Origin: Maritalea mobilis
Lineage (GTDB): Bacteria; Pseudomonadota; Alphaproteobacteria; Rhodobacterales; Rhodobacteraceae
Assembly (NCBI RefSeq): GCF_019800885.1
Contig: NZ_JAHVKE010000001.1
Coordinates: 1,178,001-1,242,000 of the forward strand
DNA: 64,000 nucleotides
Reading direction: 5' to 3'
The notes below the pieces were generated by a model. It did not search any database, was not told where the DNA came from, and saw only the letters and a list, made by a program, of their open reading frames with translations. The position numbers were made by a program, and so were the translations under genes. Shown here piece after piece: positions 8,224 through 17,384 of this stretch; positions within the stretch are counted from its first letter, which is position 1; the number at the start of each line of letters is the position of its first letter.

Positions 8224-10380
8224 ATGGTTCGAACGCGGCTTGTCGTTTGCCTTGGCATCAGCTGTTTTGCGCACGGGGTCCTTGCGCCTGCTGCGTCTGC
8301 AGACACGCTCTCGCAGATGCCGACGCTGAACTATTACGGCCTTCCGGGCCTCGTCGACATGCCCACCGCCAACGTGATGCCGGATGCCGATCTTTCGCTG
8401 ACCGGCTCCTATGTCGATGGCACCCTGCGCGGCACGATCGCATTCCAGGTGATGCCGCGCCTGACCGCAACGTTCCGCTACGCCGCGATCCCCGAATTCA
8501 CGCCGGACAGCACGCCGATCAACCAGGATTACTACCTCGATCGCAGCTTTGACCTGCACTGGCAGATCCTCGATGAGGATAGCTGGTGGCCGTCGCTGGC
8601 CGTGGGCATTCGCGACATCGCGGGCACCGGCGTCTATGGCGGCGAATATATCGTGGCGACCCGCCATTTCGGCGCCGATGACCGGCTGGCGGTCACGGCG
8701 GGCCTGGGTTTCGGCCGCCTGGGCGAACGGGACGGCTTTGCCAATCCTTTTGGCCTCGGCAACCGCCCGCCGCGGGATTTCGGCCTTGGCGGCACGGTCA
8801 ATTTCGACCAGTTCTTTCGCGGCGACGCGGCGGTGTTCGGCGGGGTCGAATACCAGGCGAGCGACCGCCTGCGGCTGCAGCTGGAATATTCCACCGACAT
8901 CTACACCGCCGAGGCCGCCGATGGCGTGATCGAGATCGAAAGCCCTATCAATCTCGGGGCGACCTATGACATGGGCCGCTATGGCACCATCGGGGCGCAT
9001 TACCTTTACGGCACCACGTTCGGGCTCAGCTATTCGCTTAGCACCAACCCCCGCCGCGGCGCGTTCAACGGCACCCTCGACGCCGCGCCAGAACCGGTGC
9101 GCCCGCGCCCTGTCAGCGCGGAACCCTACGCGACAAGTTGGGTGTCGCAGCCCGATGGTGCGCCGATCCTGCGCGACAATGTCGAACGCCTGTTCGAGGA
9201 AGACGGCGGGCTGGAACTGGTGTCGCTATCGCTCGATCCGCAGCGCGCCACGATCCGCGTGCGCAACATCCGCTACGGACAGGAGGCGATGGCGCTTGGC
9301 CGCGTGCTGCGCGTGCTCAGCGTGACCATGCCCAACTCGGTCGAAGTGTTCGAGGTCATCTTCATCGTCAACGGCGCCGACGCCAGCCGCGTGCGGGTGA
9401 ACCGCTCGGATGTCGAGGCGCTGGAGCATGACGTGAACGGGGCCTCGGGTCTTATGGCGCGCGCCGATGTGGAACCGGCCGGGCGCGTGGGGGACCCAGA
9501 CACGATCACCATTCGCGGCACCACACCCGATCGTCTGACCTGGGGCATCGGCCCCTATGTCGAGACGGCGCTGTTCGACCCCGACGCGCCGTTCCGCGGT
9601 GACCTCGGGCTCGAGGCGCAGGCGCGCTTTGAGTTCGGCCGCGGCTTCGTCGCCGAGGGCGCGCTGCGCGTGCCACTGATCGGCAACCTGTCGGATGCGC
9701 GGGTGGTGGATGGCGTCGAGCCCGGCGGACCCTTCCCGGTCCGCTCGGAATCGGCGCTCTACTACCAGGAAAGCGAGGCGCGGCTGGACCGCCTGACGCT
9801 GTCCCATTACGGGCGCCTGGGCGATGACCTCTACACCCGCCTGACCTTTGGCTACATGGAGCGCATGTTCGCCGGGGCCTCGGCCGAGGTGCTGTGGCAA
9901 CGCGTCGATAGCCGCCTTGGGCTGGGGGTCGAGTTGAACCACGTCTGGCGGCGCGATTTCGACGGCGGCTTCGGCCTGCAGGATTACTCGGTGACCTCGG
10001 GCCATGTGTCGGCCTATTTCCCGATCTTCGGCGATTTCACCGGGCAGGTGGATGTCGGCCGCTACCTGGCCGGCGATTACGGCGCGACCCTGCGGGTGGA
10101 CCGCGAATTCGCCAATGGCTGGCGGGTGGGGGCGTTCGCGACCTTCACCGATGTCAGCTTCGACGAATTCGGCGAAGGCTCCTTCGACAAGGGGATCGAA
10201 CTGACCGTGCCTCTCGGCTGGTTCACCGGCACCTCGTCGCGGTCCGAGCAGACGACGACGCTGCGCCCGATCCTGCGCGATGGCGGCGCGCGCTTGTCGG
10301 TGGAGGGGCGGTTGCATGACCTGATCCCCGACTATCACCAACCCGCTCTGGAAGAGACGGAGGCGATGCTGTGGCGTTGA
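8224..10380 (+). CDS. yjbH: YjbH-family outer-membrane exopolysaccharide protein
   Basis: A 718-residue YjbH (DUF940) protein, an outer-membrane beta-barrel factor linked to exopolysaccharide production in the yjbEFGH and gfc systems. An N-terminal signal peptide ends near ASADTLS. It is followed by the typical opening NYYGLPGLVDMPTA, where the family matches porin-like strands. Alternating aromatic strands continue throughout, with a second barrel-like half from about residue 430. The start has GGGGA ten bases upstream. Its last ten bases overlap the next gene, so the two are translationally coupled. Function is inferred from the family and its neighbours. Confidence 0.88.
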   Translation: MVRTRLVVCLGISCFAHGVLAPAASADTLSQMPTLNYYGLPGLVDMPTANVMPDADLSLTGSYVDGTLRGTIAFQVMPRLTATFRYAAIPEFTPDSTPINQDYYLDRSFDLHWQILDEDSWWPSLAVGIRDIAGTGVYGGEYIVATRHFGADDRLAVTAGLGFGRLGERDGFANPFGLGNRPPRDFGLGGTVNFDQFFRGDAAVFGGVEYQASDRLRLQLEYSTDIYTAEAADGVIEIESPINLGATYDMGRYGTIGAHYLYGTTFGLSYSLSTNPRRGAFNGTLDAAPEPVRPRPVSAEPYATSWVSQPDGAPILRDNVERLFEEDGGLELVSLSLDPQRATIRVRNIRYGQEAMALGRVLRVLSVTMPNSVEVFEVIFIVNGADASRVRVNRSDVEALEHDVNGASGLMARADVEPAGRVGDPDTITIRGTTPDRLTWGIGPYVETALFDPDAPFRGDLGLEAQARFEFGRGFVAEGALRVPLIGNLSDARVVDGVEPGGPFPVRSESALYYQESEARLDRLTLSHYGRLGDDLYTRLTFGYMERMFAGASAEVLWQRVDSRLGLGVELNHVWRRDFDGGFGLQDYSVTSGHVSAYFPIFGDFTGQVDVGRYLAGDYGATLRVDREFANGWRVGAFATFTDVSFDEFGEGSFDKGIELTVPLGWFTGTSSRSEQTTTLRPILRDGGARLSVEGRLHDLIPDYHQPALEETEAMLWR

Positions 10381-11069
10381 TTTCCCTGCCCCGGCCATTG
10401 GTCGTTTGCGCGGCGGCGGCCTGTTTTGCGCTGTCGGCCTGCGGCACCGCCGAGGAAAGCCCGCTGGGCACGGTTCTGGGTGGCGTCGCCTCGGGCTTTG
10501 GCCAGGTCGGCGGCGGCAGCGATGCCGCCCCGTCCGATCCGCGCCAGGTGTTGGACCGCGCCACCATCGAGGCCATCGGCCAGCCCCTATTGACCGCCGA
10601 GTTGACCGCCCTGCCCGGCGCCAGCCTGATGACCCGCGTGGGCCGCAACCGTGGCGTCGACAGTTGGCGCGACAGTGCGGGGCTTGGCCTTGCCCTGAGC
10701 GATGCAGGCCTGTTGCGCGCGACCCGTGGCTTTGGCTTCGACCTGATGTCATCCGATGCCTCGGGAACGGCCCAAGCGCTGGCCGCGCGCCGCCCCGCCG
10801 AAGTGAACCGCACGATGGTTTACCTGGATGGTGAATTGCGCGAGGCGCGTGAAATCCATCGCTGCCGATTGACCGTCGAGGGACAGGCGGGCATCGAGAT
10901 CGTCGGGCGCAACCATGCCACCACCCAGATCTCCGAGGTCTGCAGCCGCCCCGATGGCGACAGCTACACCAACCGCTACTGGGTCGAGGCCTCGGGCACG
11001 ATTCGGCGATCGGAGCAGTGGATCTCGGACGAGGTCGGTAGCATCCGGCTGGACCGGCTGACCGACTGA
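10371..11069 (+). CDS. yjbF: YjbF/GfcB-family lipoprotein
   Basis: A 232-residue predicted outer-membrane lipoprotein, partner of YjbH in capsule or exopolysaccharide export operons. The lipobox LSAC follows a hydrophobic leader, so acylation is expected at Cys24. The mature part shows features of the YjbF/GfcB (DUF2886) family, including repeated TxVGxNRGVDSW-like segments and a late acidic-aromatic block (SYTNRYWVEASG). It overlaps yjbH by ten bases in another frame and is followed by a strong hairpin. The symbol follows the family; orthology to E. coli yjbF is assumed from operon position. Confidence 0.8.
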   Translation: MALISLPRPLVVCAAAACFALSACGTAEESPLGTVLGGVASGFGQVGGGSDAAPSDPRQVLDRATIEAIGQPLLTAELTALPGASLMTRVGRNRGVDSWRDSAGLGLALSDAGLLRATRGFGFDLMSSDASGTAQALAARRPAEVNRTMVYLDGELREAREIHRCRLTVEGQAGIEIVGRNHATTQISEVCSRPDGDSYTNRYWVEASGTIRRSEQWISDEVGSIRLDRLTD

Positions 11070-11091
11070 CGGGGTGCGCCCCGGACAAGTC

Positions 11092-11119
11092 TGCGGCAGC
11101 CTTGCCACAGGCTGCCGCA
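11092..11119 (+). terminator. Strong hairpin after yjbF
   Basis: TGCGGCAGCCT and AGGCTGCCGCA pair over 11 perfect base pairs around loop TGCCAC, 22 bases after the yjbF stop. No T tract follows. It could end the yjbHF transcript with help, or protect its 3' end. Confidence 0.5.
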
Positions 11120-11177
11120 AATATCGGCAAATGCGGCGATGATCCGGTTTTTTGCCCCACCCGGCCCGCTGCGGCTG

Positions 11178-11206
11178 TTGATAGAGAGCCGGGCTTTGTG
11201 CATAAA
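11178..11206 (+). promoter_or_regulatory. Sigma-70-like promoter of the small membrane protein gene
   Basis: TTGATA at 11178-11183 and CATAAA at 11201-11206 are separated by 17 bases and lie 34 bases before the ATG at 11241. Together with the hairpin just upstream, this suggests the small gene has its own transcript. Confidence 0.45.
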
Positions 11207-11240
11207 AGTGCCAACTTGTTTTTGGTTTGGAGACCTGACC

Positions 11241-11447
11241 ATGAAAAAGACCATCGCAGGCGCACTCGCCGTCATCGCCATGGCCGGCTCGGTCGCGGCG
11301 CAAGAAATTCAGCCGCTGGACACCACGGCCTCGACCCAGGCCGAGGGCCTTCCGGTCCTCAGCACGATCCCGATGGGCGCCATCGTCGTCGGCGGCGTCG
11401 TGATTCTGGGCGGCATCGCCATCGGTCTCGCAGCCGACGGCAGCTGA
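11241..11447 (+). CDS. Small exported or membrane-anchored protein in the exopolysaccharide locus
   Basis: A 68-residue protein starting MKKTIAGALAVIAMAGSVAAQ, with a GGAG ribosome site nine bases upstream. It has a signal peptide of about 20 residues, a short Thr/Gln-rich linker, and a second hydrophobic glycine-rich helix (VVGGVVILGGIAIGLA) ending at a charged tail. Size and position resemble the small YjbE/GfcA proteins that accompany YjbF and YjbH, but sequence similarity is limited to architecture. A classical terminator follows, so it is likely an abundant, separately transcribed protein. Exact role unknown. Confidence 0.75.
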   Translation: MKKTIAGALAVIAMAGSVAAQEIQPLDTTASTQAEGLPVLSTIPMGAIVVGGVVILGGIAIGLAADGS

Positions 11448-11469
11448 TACCACGCAGATTACTGAATGT

Positions 11470-11504
11470 GGCCCGTCGCGCCTTGTGCGCTGCGGGCCTT
11501 TTTT
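11470..11504 (+). terminator. Rho-independent terminator after the small protein gene
   Basis: GGCCCG (11470-11475) pairs with CGGGCC (11493-11498), with further CGCGC/GCGC pairing inside, then six T. It lies immediately before the glycosyltransferase gene, and a possible GTG start of that gene at 11485 lies inside the loop. Confidence 0.8.
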
Positions 11505-11526
11505 CTCCAGACCGGCAACTCCCCCT

Positions 11527-12636
11527 TTGCCTGCCCCCCGATCCCCGACTGTCGCCATCGTAGGCACAAACGGTGTCCCGGCCCGCTATGGCGGCTTCGA
11601 GACCCTGGCGGAACAATTGATCCGCTGCGCGGCACGAAAGGGGATCGCCGAACGGTTCACCGTATGGTGCCCCGCGCAGCGAAACGCCCGGCATCTGCCG
11701 CGAACATGGCTCGGCGCGCGTTTGAGGACGCTGCCACTGAGAGCCAACGGAATACAATCCATTCCCTATGATTTCGCCTCGATGGCGCTTGAAGCCTGGG
11801 GGCGCGATAGCGCGGATTGCATCCTCGTGCTCGGCACATCCGGGACAGCGGCCCTCCCACTTCTGCGGCGGACAAGCCGGACACGCCTCATCGTGAATAT
11901 CGATGGGCGGGAATGGGGGCGTGAGAAATGGGGCAACGCGGCGCGGCGCTTCCTCCGCTGGTCCGAGGCCAGTGCGGTCCGCAACGCACATGAGGTGATC
12001 GCCGACAACGCCGCGATCGCCCAGGAAATCGAGACACGGTATGGCCGCACACCGCACGTCATCGCATACGGTGCTGACCACGCCCTTGACGCGGAGCCCG
12101 CAGATATTTCCGACCTTGCCCTGCCCGACAGCTACGCCCTGGCAATCGCGCGCGCAGAACCCGAGAACAACCTCGAGATGATCCTCGAGGCGTTCGCGCC
12201 CTACCCTGATCGTCCCCTCGTGGTGGTCTCGAACTGGCAGGACACGCCCCACGGGCGCGCCCTCAAGGCCAGGTACGGCCCCGCGCCCCAGCTCTTCTTG
12301 CTGGATGCGCAACACCAGGCCGGCCGCCTACGTGCCATCCGGGAGCGTGCCAATGTCTACGTGCACGGCCATTCTGCCGGCGGCACGAACCCATCGCTTG
12401 TCGAGATGATGCCATTCGGGCGACCGATTGCGGTCTTTGACTGCGCGTACAACCGTGCCACGACCGAAAACCAGGCCGCGACGTTTGACGACGCTCAAAG
12501 CCTCGCCCGCCTGCTGCCGGACCTGTGGCAACCGCAGACCGCAACCGCCATGGGCGCGGCCCTCGCGGAAATGGCAGCGCGCCGCTACCGCTGGGACGAG
12601 GTCGCGGCGGCCTATTTCGATCTTATGGGGCTCTGA
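11527..12636 (+). CDS. DUF1972-type family 4 glycosyltransferase
   Basis: A GT-B fold glycosyltransferase with an N-terminal DUF1972 domain, as found in rhamnosyl or other sugar transferases of exopolysaccharide synthesis. The hallmark [18 protein letters not shown] is at the very N-terminus. A glycosyltransferase 4/1-like C-terminal half carries [16 protein letters not shown], where the Glu contacts the nucleotide sugar. The start is uncertain. There is no ATG before the conserved block; the frame is open from a GTG at 11485 inside the upstream terminator, so I prefer the TTG at 11527 (369 residues). It probably acts with yjbH and yjbF, but the sugar donor is unknown. Confidence 0.78.
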   Translation: MPAPRSPTVAIVGTNGVPARYGGFETLAEQLIRCAARKGIAERFTVWCPAQRNARHLPRTWLGARLRTLPLRANGIQSIPYDFASMALEAWGRDSADCILVLGTSGTAALPLLRRTSRTRLIVNIDGREWGREKWGNAARRFLRWSEASAVRNAHEVIADNAAIAQEIETRYGRTPHVIAYGADHALDAEPADISDLALPDSYALAIARAEPENNLEMILEAFAPYPDRPLVVVSNWQDTPHGRALKARYGPAPQLFLLDAQHQAGRLRAIRERANVYVHGHSAGGTNPSLVEMMPFGRPIAVFDCAYNRATTENQAATFDDAQSLARLLPDLWQPQTATAMGAALAEMAARRYRWDEVAAAYFDLMGL

Positions 12637-12695
12637 GGCTTTCCCAACCGCCGCAGCACGCCTATAAGCGCCCGCGAGACAAGGGAGAAACCCCG

Positions 12696-13283
12696 ATGCG
12701 CACCGCCCAGATCACCCGCAAGACCGCCGAGACGGCGATCACCGTCGAGATCGACCTCGATGGCACCGGCAGCTACGACAACCAGACCGGTGTGGGGTTC
12801 TTCGACCACATGCTGGACCAGTTGGCGCGCCATGCCCTGATCGACATGAAGATCATGGCAGAGGGTGATCTGCATATCGACGACCACCATACGGTCGAGG
12901 ATGTGGGCATCACGCTTGGCCAGGCCTTAACGCAAGCGATGGGCGACAAACGCGGCATCCTGCGCTACGGTGCGTGCCTGTTGCCGATGGACGACGCATT
13001 GGTGCGCACGGCGCTGGACCTCTCCGGCCGCCCCTACCTGGTGTGGAACGTGGATTTCCCGACGCAGAAGATCGGCACCTTTGACGTGGAACTCGTGCGC
13101 GAGTTCTTCCAGGCGCTGTCGACCCATGGCGGCATCACGCTGCATGTCGATGCGCTGCACGGGATCAACAGCCATCACATCGCCGAAGCGGCCTTCAAAT
13201 CCGTCGCCCGCGCGCTGCGGGACGCGCTGGAACCCGACCCGCGCAAATCCGACGCGATCCCCTCGACCAAAGGCAGCTTGTAG
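12696..13283 (+). CDS. hisB: Imidazoleglycerol-phosphate dehydratase
   Basis: Dehydrates imidazole glycerol phosphate to imidazole acetol phosphate in histidine synthesis. The 195-residue monofunctional enzyme shows the two manganese-binding repeats: [12 protein letters not shown] with [10 protein letters not shown], and [13 protein letters not shown] near the C-terminus. The start at 12696 follows AAGGGAGAAA at a normal distance. The longer open frame upstream overlaps the glycosyltransferase and is not used. hisH begins four bases after the stop. Confidence 0.97.
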   Translation: MRTAQITRKTAETAITVEIDLDGTGSYDNQTGVGFFDHMLDQLARHALIDMKIMAEGDLHIDDHHTVEDVGITLGQALTQAMGDKRGILRYGACLLPMDDALVRTALDLSGRPYLVWNVDFPTQKIGTFDVELVREFFQALSTHGGITLHVDALHGINSHHIAEAAFKSVARALRDALEPDPRKSDAIPSTKGSL

Positions 13284-13287
13284 GCCG

Positions 13288-13926
13288 ATGACCACCGTCC
13301 TGATCGACTACGACTCGGGCAACCTGCACTCGGCGGAAAAGGCGTTTCAACGCATGGCCGCCGAAACCGGCGCAGGCCCCGTGATCGTCACGTCCGACCC
13401 CGATCTGGTGGCCCGCGCCGACCGGGTCGTGTTGCCCGGAGACGGGGCCTTCCCCGCCTGCCGCCGGGGACTGCGCGGCTTCGACGGGTTGGAAGAGGCC
13501 CTGATCGACGCGGTCGAGGCGCGCGCCGTCCCCTTCCTTGGCATCTGCGTCGGCATGCAGATGCTGGCCAGCTGGGGCCGGGAATACGAGGATGTCGAAG
13601 GGTTTGGCTGGATCCCCGGTGAGGTGGTTCGGATCGAGCCGTCGGATCCGTCGCTCAAGGTCCCCCATATGGGCTGGAACGATCTGGTGATTGATCGGCC
13701 CCATCCGGTGCTGGACGGGCTTCAGACGGGCGATCACGCCTATTTCGTGCATTCCTACGCCATGCGGGTCGATGACCCTGCCACGCTGCTCGCCCATGCC
13801 GATTACGGGGGGCCGGTCACGGCCATCGTGGGCAAGGACACCGTGGTGGGCACGCAGTTCCACCCCGAAAAGAGCCAACGCGCGGGCCTCCGCCTGATCG
13901 CGAATTTCCTGAACTGGCGTCCGTAA
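13288..13926 (+). CDS. hisH: Imidazole glycerol phosphate synthase, glutaminase subunit
   Basis: Supplies ammonia from glutamine to HisF. The 212-residue class I glutamine amidotransferase has its catalytic triad visible: Cys in [10 protein letters not shown], then His and Glu in QFHPEKSQ. The oxyanion segment is at PHMGWN. The start at 13288 lies four bases after hisB, so the two are co-translated. It is separated from its partner hisF by an inverted gene and hisA, a common arrangement in this family of bacteria. A bidirectional terminator follows. Confidence 0.96.
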   Translation: MTTVLIDYDSGNLHSAEKAFQRMAAETGAGPVIVTSDPDLVARADRVVLPGDGAFPACRRGLRGFDGLEEALIDAVEARAVPFLGICVGMQMLASWGREYEDVEGFGWIPGEVVRIEPSDPSLKVPHMGWNDLVIDRPHPVLDGLQTGDHAYFVHSYAMRVDDPATLLAHADYGGPVTAIVGKDTVVGTQFHPEKSQRAGLRLIANFLNWRP

Positions 13927-13927
13927 C

Positions 13928-13956
13928 GAAAAAGGGCGCCGCGTGGCGCCCTCTTT
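13928..13956. terminator. Bidirectional terminator between hisH and the DUF2147 gene
   Basis: GGGCGCC (13934-13940) pairs with GGCGCCC (13945-13951) around a 4-base loop. An A-run precedes it and a T-rich stretch follows, so it can serve both hisH and the convergent gene. Confidence 0.8.
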
Positions 13957-13974
13957 GTCGCGACCCACATCGCC

Positions 13975-14361
13975 TTACTGGATGCGCACCCAGGTCTGCC
14001 GCGCGCAAAACAGGCCGCCCGCAACGCATCCGCGCAAATTCAGGCGGTCGCCCTCGACTTCCATCCGGCCGATATAGATCCGGTCATTCGCCGGACGATA
14101 AACCGAGCCCTCGTATTGCCCGCCACCCTGCGGCACCATGTCGATCACGATCTGGCGGCCGATATTTTCGGATTGATACTCGCCCGTCTCGTCGAAGGTG
14201 CGGATGATGGTCCCGCAAACGGCGCTGCCACAGGTGCTCATACGGACAAAGGCGAAGGCTCCGTCATCGGGTTGGGTTTGCCAAATCCCTTCCGCGATAT
14301 CGGCCGATGCGGTGCCTGCCAGCCCCATGACGAGGGCAAGGCCCAAAGCCAGTTTCTTCAT
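13975..14361 (-). CDS. DUF2147-family exported protein
   Basis: A 128-residue protein with a signal peptide ([20 protein letters not shown]) and a good GGGAGG ribosome site seven to eight bases before the start at 14361. The mature part has the DUF2147 pattern: [17 protein letters not shown] near the start, a Cys pair ([11 protein letters not shown]), and a late [15 protein letters not shown]. It is a small periplasmic beta-barrel-like domain of unknown function. It is transcribed against the his genes and splits hisBH from hisAFE. Confidence 0.85.
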   Translation of the reverse strand: MKKLALGLALVMGLAGTASADIAEGIWQTQPDDGAFAFVRMSTCGSAVCGTIIRTFDETGEYQSENIGRQIVIDMVPQGGGQYEGSVYRPANDRIYIGRMEVEGDRLNLRGCVAGGLFCARQTWVRIQ

Positions 14362-14535
14362 CTGGATTTCCTCCCAAAATCTCCTCAGGGCGGAGGGTGC
14401 GGTCAATTCACGCGATCTGGCAAGGCTGACGTGGCGGCGGGATCGCGCACCGCGCCCCTCGAAAGGCCGGCTTGCCCCGCCGCGTTCCAGGGTGCAAAAG
14501 CACGGCGACGTCCCACCCAAGCCCGGAACTACACC

Positions 14536-15252
14536 ATGATCCTCTATCCCGCCATCGACCTGAAAGACGGAGCCGCCGTTCGCCTGCTGCGCGGCGAGAT
14601 GGACAAGGCGACCGTGTTCAACACCGACCCCGCGGCGCAGGCGCGAGCGTTTCAGGATGCGGGCTGCCAATGGTTGCACCTTGTCGATCTGAACGGCGCC
14701 TTCGCCGGGGAACCCGTCAATGGCGCGGCGGTTGAAGCGATCCTCGAAGCAACCAGCGTGCCGACGCAACTGGGCGGTGGGATCCGCGACCTGGAGACGA
14801 TCGAGATGTGGCTGAACAAGGGGATTGCCCGCGTGATCCTGGGCACCGTCGCGGTCGAGAACCCCGACCTTGTCTGGCACGCCGCCGCCTCCTTTCCCGA
14901 CCAGGTCGCGGTTGGCATCGACGCCCGCAATGGCCGCGTCGCGACCAAGGGCTGGGCCGAGGAAACCGATGTGATGGCGACCGACCTCGCCAAGAGCTTC
15001 GAAGACGCCGGTGTCGCGGCGATCATCTATACCGATATCGACCGCGACGGCGCGATGGGCGGCCCTAACGTTCAGGCCACGGCCGATCTGGCGCGGGCCA
15101 CCTCGATCCCGGTGATCGCCTCTGGCGGCGTGTCGTCGCTGACCGACCTCGTGGCCCTGCGCGACACGGGCGTGATCTCGGGCGCGATCTCGGGGCGGGC
15201 GCTTTATGACGGCGCCCTGGACCTTGCCGACGCGTTGGCAGCACTCGGATGA
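14536..15252 (+). CDS. hisA: Phosphoribosylformimino-5-aminoimidazole carboxamide ribotide isomerase
   Basis: Amadori isomerisation of ProFAR to PRFAR in histidine synthesis. A 238-residue half-barrel-repeat TIM barrel with [17 protein letters not shown] at the N-terminus (first catalytic Asp) and [14 protein letters not shown] in the middle (second catalytic Asp). The phosphate loops are QLGGGIR and IASGGVSS. The start at 14536 gives the usual family length; the open frame upstream overlaps the antisense gene and is not coding. hisF starts 56 bases downstream. Confidence 0.97.
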   Translation: MILYPAIDLKDGAAVRLLRGEMDKATVFNTDPAAQARAFQDAGCQWLHLVDLNGAFAGEPVNGAAVEAILEATSVPTQLGGGIRDLETIEMWLNKGIARVILGTVAVENPDLVWHAAASFPDQVAVGIDARNGRVATKGWAEETDVMATDLAKSFEDAGVAAIIYTDIDRDGAMGGPNVQATADLARATSIPVIASGGVSSLTDLVALRDTGVISGAISGRALYDGALDLADALAALG

Positions 15253-15308
15253 GCCTGTTGCGCGCGAACACGCTTCCCCCTGCCCCTGCGATCGCGTAGT
15301 TCAGTCCC

Positions 15309-16070
15309 ATGCTCAAGACCCGCATCATCCCCTGCCTCGATGTCGCCGATGGGCGCGTCGTGAAAGGCGTGAACTTCGTCGACCTGATCGATGCCGGCGA
15401 CCCGGTGGAACAGGCGCAGGCCTATGATGCCGCCGGCGCGGACGAGTTGTGTTTCCTCGACATCCACGCGACCCACGAGAATCGCGGTACGATGTATGAC
15501 CTCGCCACCCGAACGGCCGAGCATTGCTTCATGCCGCTGACGATCGGCGGCGGTGTGCGCACCGTCGAGGATGTGCGTAACCTGCTATTGGCAGGCGCCG
15601 ACAAGGTCAGTTTCAACTCCGCCGCCGTGGCCGACCCGGATGTCGTCGCCCGCGCCGCGGACAAGTTCGGCAGCCAGTGCATCGTCTGCGCCATCGACGC
15701 CAAGACGGTCGCCCCCGGCAAATGGGAGATCTTCACCCATGGCGGGCGCAAACCGACCGGCATTGATGCCGTGGAGTTCGCCAAAACGATCGTGGCCAAG
15801 GGTGCGGGGGAAATCTTGCTGACCTCGATGGATCGGGACGGCACGAAACAGGGTTTCAACATCCCGCTGACCCGCGCCATTGCCGATGCGGTGCCGGTGC
15901 CGGTGATTGCATCTGGCGGTGTCGGCACGCTCGATCACCTTGTCGAGGGCGTGACTGAAGGCCATGCCAGCGCGGTGCTTGCCGCGTCGATCTTTCATTT
16001 CGGGACCTACACCATTGCCGAGGCCAAGGCCCATATGGCCGCGGCGGGCATCCCCATGAGGCTGACATGA
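15309..16070 (+). CDS. hisF: Imidazole glycerol phosphate synthase, cyclase subunit
   Basis: Uses ammonia from HisH and PRFAR to make imidazole glycerol phosphate and AICAR. The 253-residue TIM barrel starts [20 protein letters not shown] with the catalytic Asp11 equivalent. It carries [13 protein letters not shown] with the second catalytic Asp, and phosphate loops TIGGGVRT and IASGGVGT. It overlaps hisE by four bases (ATGA), so the two are coupled. Confidence 0.97.
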   Translation: MLKTRIIPCLDVADGRVVKGVNFVDLIDAGDPVEQAQAYDAAGADELCFLDIHATHENRGTMYDLATRTAEHCFMPLTIGGGVRTVEDVRNLLLAGADKVSFNSAAVADPDVVARAADKFGSQCIVCAIDAKTVAPGKWEIFTHGGRKPTGIDAVEFAKTIVAKGAGEILLTSMDRDGTKQGFNIPLTRAIADAVPVPVIASGGVGTLDHLVEGVTEGHASAVLAASIFHFGTYTIAEAKAHMAAAGIPMRLT

Positions 16071-16375
16071 GTACGCTGGAACGACTGGCCGCAACGATCG
16101 AATCCCGCAAGGGCGCCGATCCGAAATCCTCCTGGACGGCGAAGCTGCTGGCCCGCGGCCCCAAGAAAGCCGCCGAGAAATTCGGGGAAGAGGCCGTCGA
16201 AGCGATCATCGAGGCCGCCCGGGGCGACCGGGAAAGGCTGACGAGCGAGGCCGCGGACGTCCTGTACCATTTCCTCGTCATGCTCGCCTCGCGCGACGTG
16301 GCCCTGGCCGATGTCTATGCCGAGCTGGAACGGCGCGAGGGCACCTCGGGCATCGAGGAAAAGGCCCGACGCTGA
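16067..16375 (+). CDS. hisE: Phosphoribosyl-ATP pyrophosphatase
   Basis: Hydrolyses phosphoribosyl-ATP to phosphoribosyl-AMP in histidine synthesis. A 102-residue all-alpha MazG-like protein with the expected [18 protein letters not shown] and [14 protein letters not shown] segments, whose acidic residues bind Mg2+. It is a standalone HisE without the HisI domain. It overlaps hisF by ATGA and ends nine bases from the convergent CoA-binding gene. Confidence 0.95.
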   Translation: MSTLERLAATIESRKGADPKSSWTAKLLARGPKKAAEKFGEEAVEAIIEAARGDRERLTSEAADVLYHFLVMLASRDVALADVYAELERREGTSGIEEKARR

Positions 16376-16384
16376 CCTGCTTGG

Positions 16385-16858
16385 TCAGAGCTTGGAACTG
16401 ATGATTCCCGTGGCGAAGCCGCCCATGCGCAATTCGCCGAAGAGGCGCTGATATTCGATCTTTGGACAGCGGTTCTGGATCACCGTCAGACCTGCGGCTT
16501 CGGCTTTCGCAGCCGCCTCGGCGTGTTCGACCCCGATCTGCATCCAGATCACCTTGGGGCGTGGCTCCATGGCAAGCGCTGCATCCACGATCTCGGGAAC
16601 GGCCTCGGGGCGGCGGAAGATATCGATCACATCCACCCCGCCCTCGATCTCGGACAGGTCGGCCACACAGGTCGCGCCGAACAACTCCTTTCCGGCCTGC
16701 CCCGGATTGACGGGCACCACACGGTAGCCTTTGAGCTTGAGGTATCGCGCCACGTAGTGACTGGGTCGCACCGGGTTCGGGCTGACACCGACGCAGGCAA
16801 AACTCTTGGACTCGCGCAGAACGCGACGAAGCAGGTCATCTGACGGGTTTGTTGTCAT
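16385..16858 (-). CDS. CoA-binding domain protein (YccU family)
   Basis: A 157-residue Rossmann-fold protein of the single-domain CoA-binding family (YccU/YneT type). The nucleotide loop FACVGVSPNPVRPSHYVARYLK is near the N-terminus, followed by the typical YRVVPVNPG, VDVIDIFRRPE, VIWMQIGV and the Cys-containing VIQNRCPKIEY. It has no catalytic half, so a ligand-binding or regulatory role is likely. An alternative ATG lies four codons upstream at 16870. A minus-strand terminator ends about 20 bases before the start. Confidence 0.88.
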   Translation of the reverse strand: MTTNPSDDLLRRVLRESKSFACVGVSPNPVRPSHYVARYLKLKGYRVVPVNPGQAGKELFGATCVADLSEIEGGVDVIDIFRRPEAVPEIVDAALAMEPRPKVIWMQIGVEHAEAAAKAEAAGLTVIQNRCPKIEYQRLFGELRMGGFATGIISSKL

Positions 16859-16878
16859 GCCCATTCGCATAGCACGTC

Positions 16879-16912
16879 AAAAAAGCGCCCGCAGCGGAAA
16901 TCCGGCGGGCGC
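16879..16912 (-). terminator. Rho-independent terminator of the rlmB / zinc-ribbon operon
   Basis: Read on the minus strand, GCGCCCGC and GCGGGCGC pair over 8 bp around a 12-base loop, followed by six T. It lies about 130 bases past the end of the zinc-ribbon gene and just before the CoA-binding gene, separating the two transcripts. Confidence 0.82.
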
Positions 16913-17039
16913 AAGTCACGGAACGAGGGACAGTGATGGATGCTACGGCGTTCCGGGCCGCTGCATCTATTTAACAAATGGGGCCTTCTGGCGCGTTTTG
17001 AAGGGTGGAAACAAATTCGTGATCACGCCTTGCGCACCA

Positions 17040-17384
17040 TCAATCGAAGATATCGTCGAATAAATCGAACGCTTCTTCCATCACTTCGCGCAGCATCCCT
17101 TTGCGTTTCTTGTGCTTTTTCTTTTTCCGGCGCGGATCCGCTCCGCCTTGCCAATCCCCGCTGCCGGCCCAGTCCGGCTGAGGGCGTCCGTGTGGGGCAG
17201 GCGTCCGTGGGCTGCGCTTGGCTCCGCCCCGCTCTTTTTCGGGCTTGAGCCATTTCATCTCGTGCAAGGGCGCCCCGCAGGAACCGCAGGCCAGTTCGTG
17301 GCCTTGCCGTGCCGTCAGCCGCAAGGTCTGCCGGCTTCCGCAATAGGAACAGGTGGCGATCTTAGTGTCATAGGGCACAGGCAT
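17040..17384 (-). CDS. Zinc-ribbon protein with a basic linker and acidic tail
   Basis: A 114-residue protein with two CxxC knuckles (CSYC at residues 12-15, CGSC at 33-36) forming a zinc ribbon. It then has a Pro/Gly-rich low-complexity region, a run of Lys/Arg (RRKKKKHKKRKG), and an acidic amphipathic C-terminal helix (EVMEEAFDLFDDIFD). The start abuts the stop codon of rlmB with no gap (GGAG overlaps the junction), so the two are translationally coupled. The basic tract suggests nucleic-acid or ribosome contact. I do not recognise a named family. Confidence 0.82.
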   Translation of the reverse strand: MPVPYDTKIATCSYCGSRQTLRLTARQGHELACGSCGAPLHEMKWLKPEKERGGAKRSPRTPAPHGRPQPDWAGSGDWQGGADPRRKKKKHKKRKGMLREVMEEAFDLFDDIFD

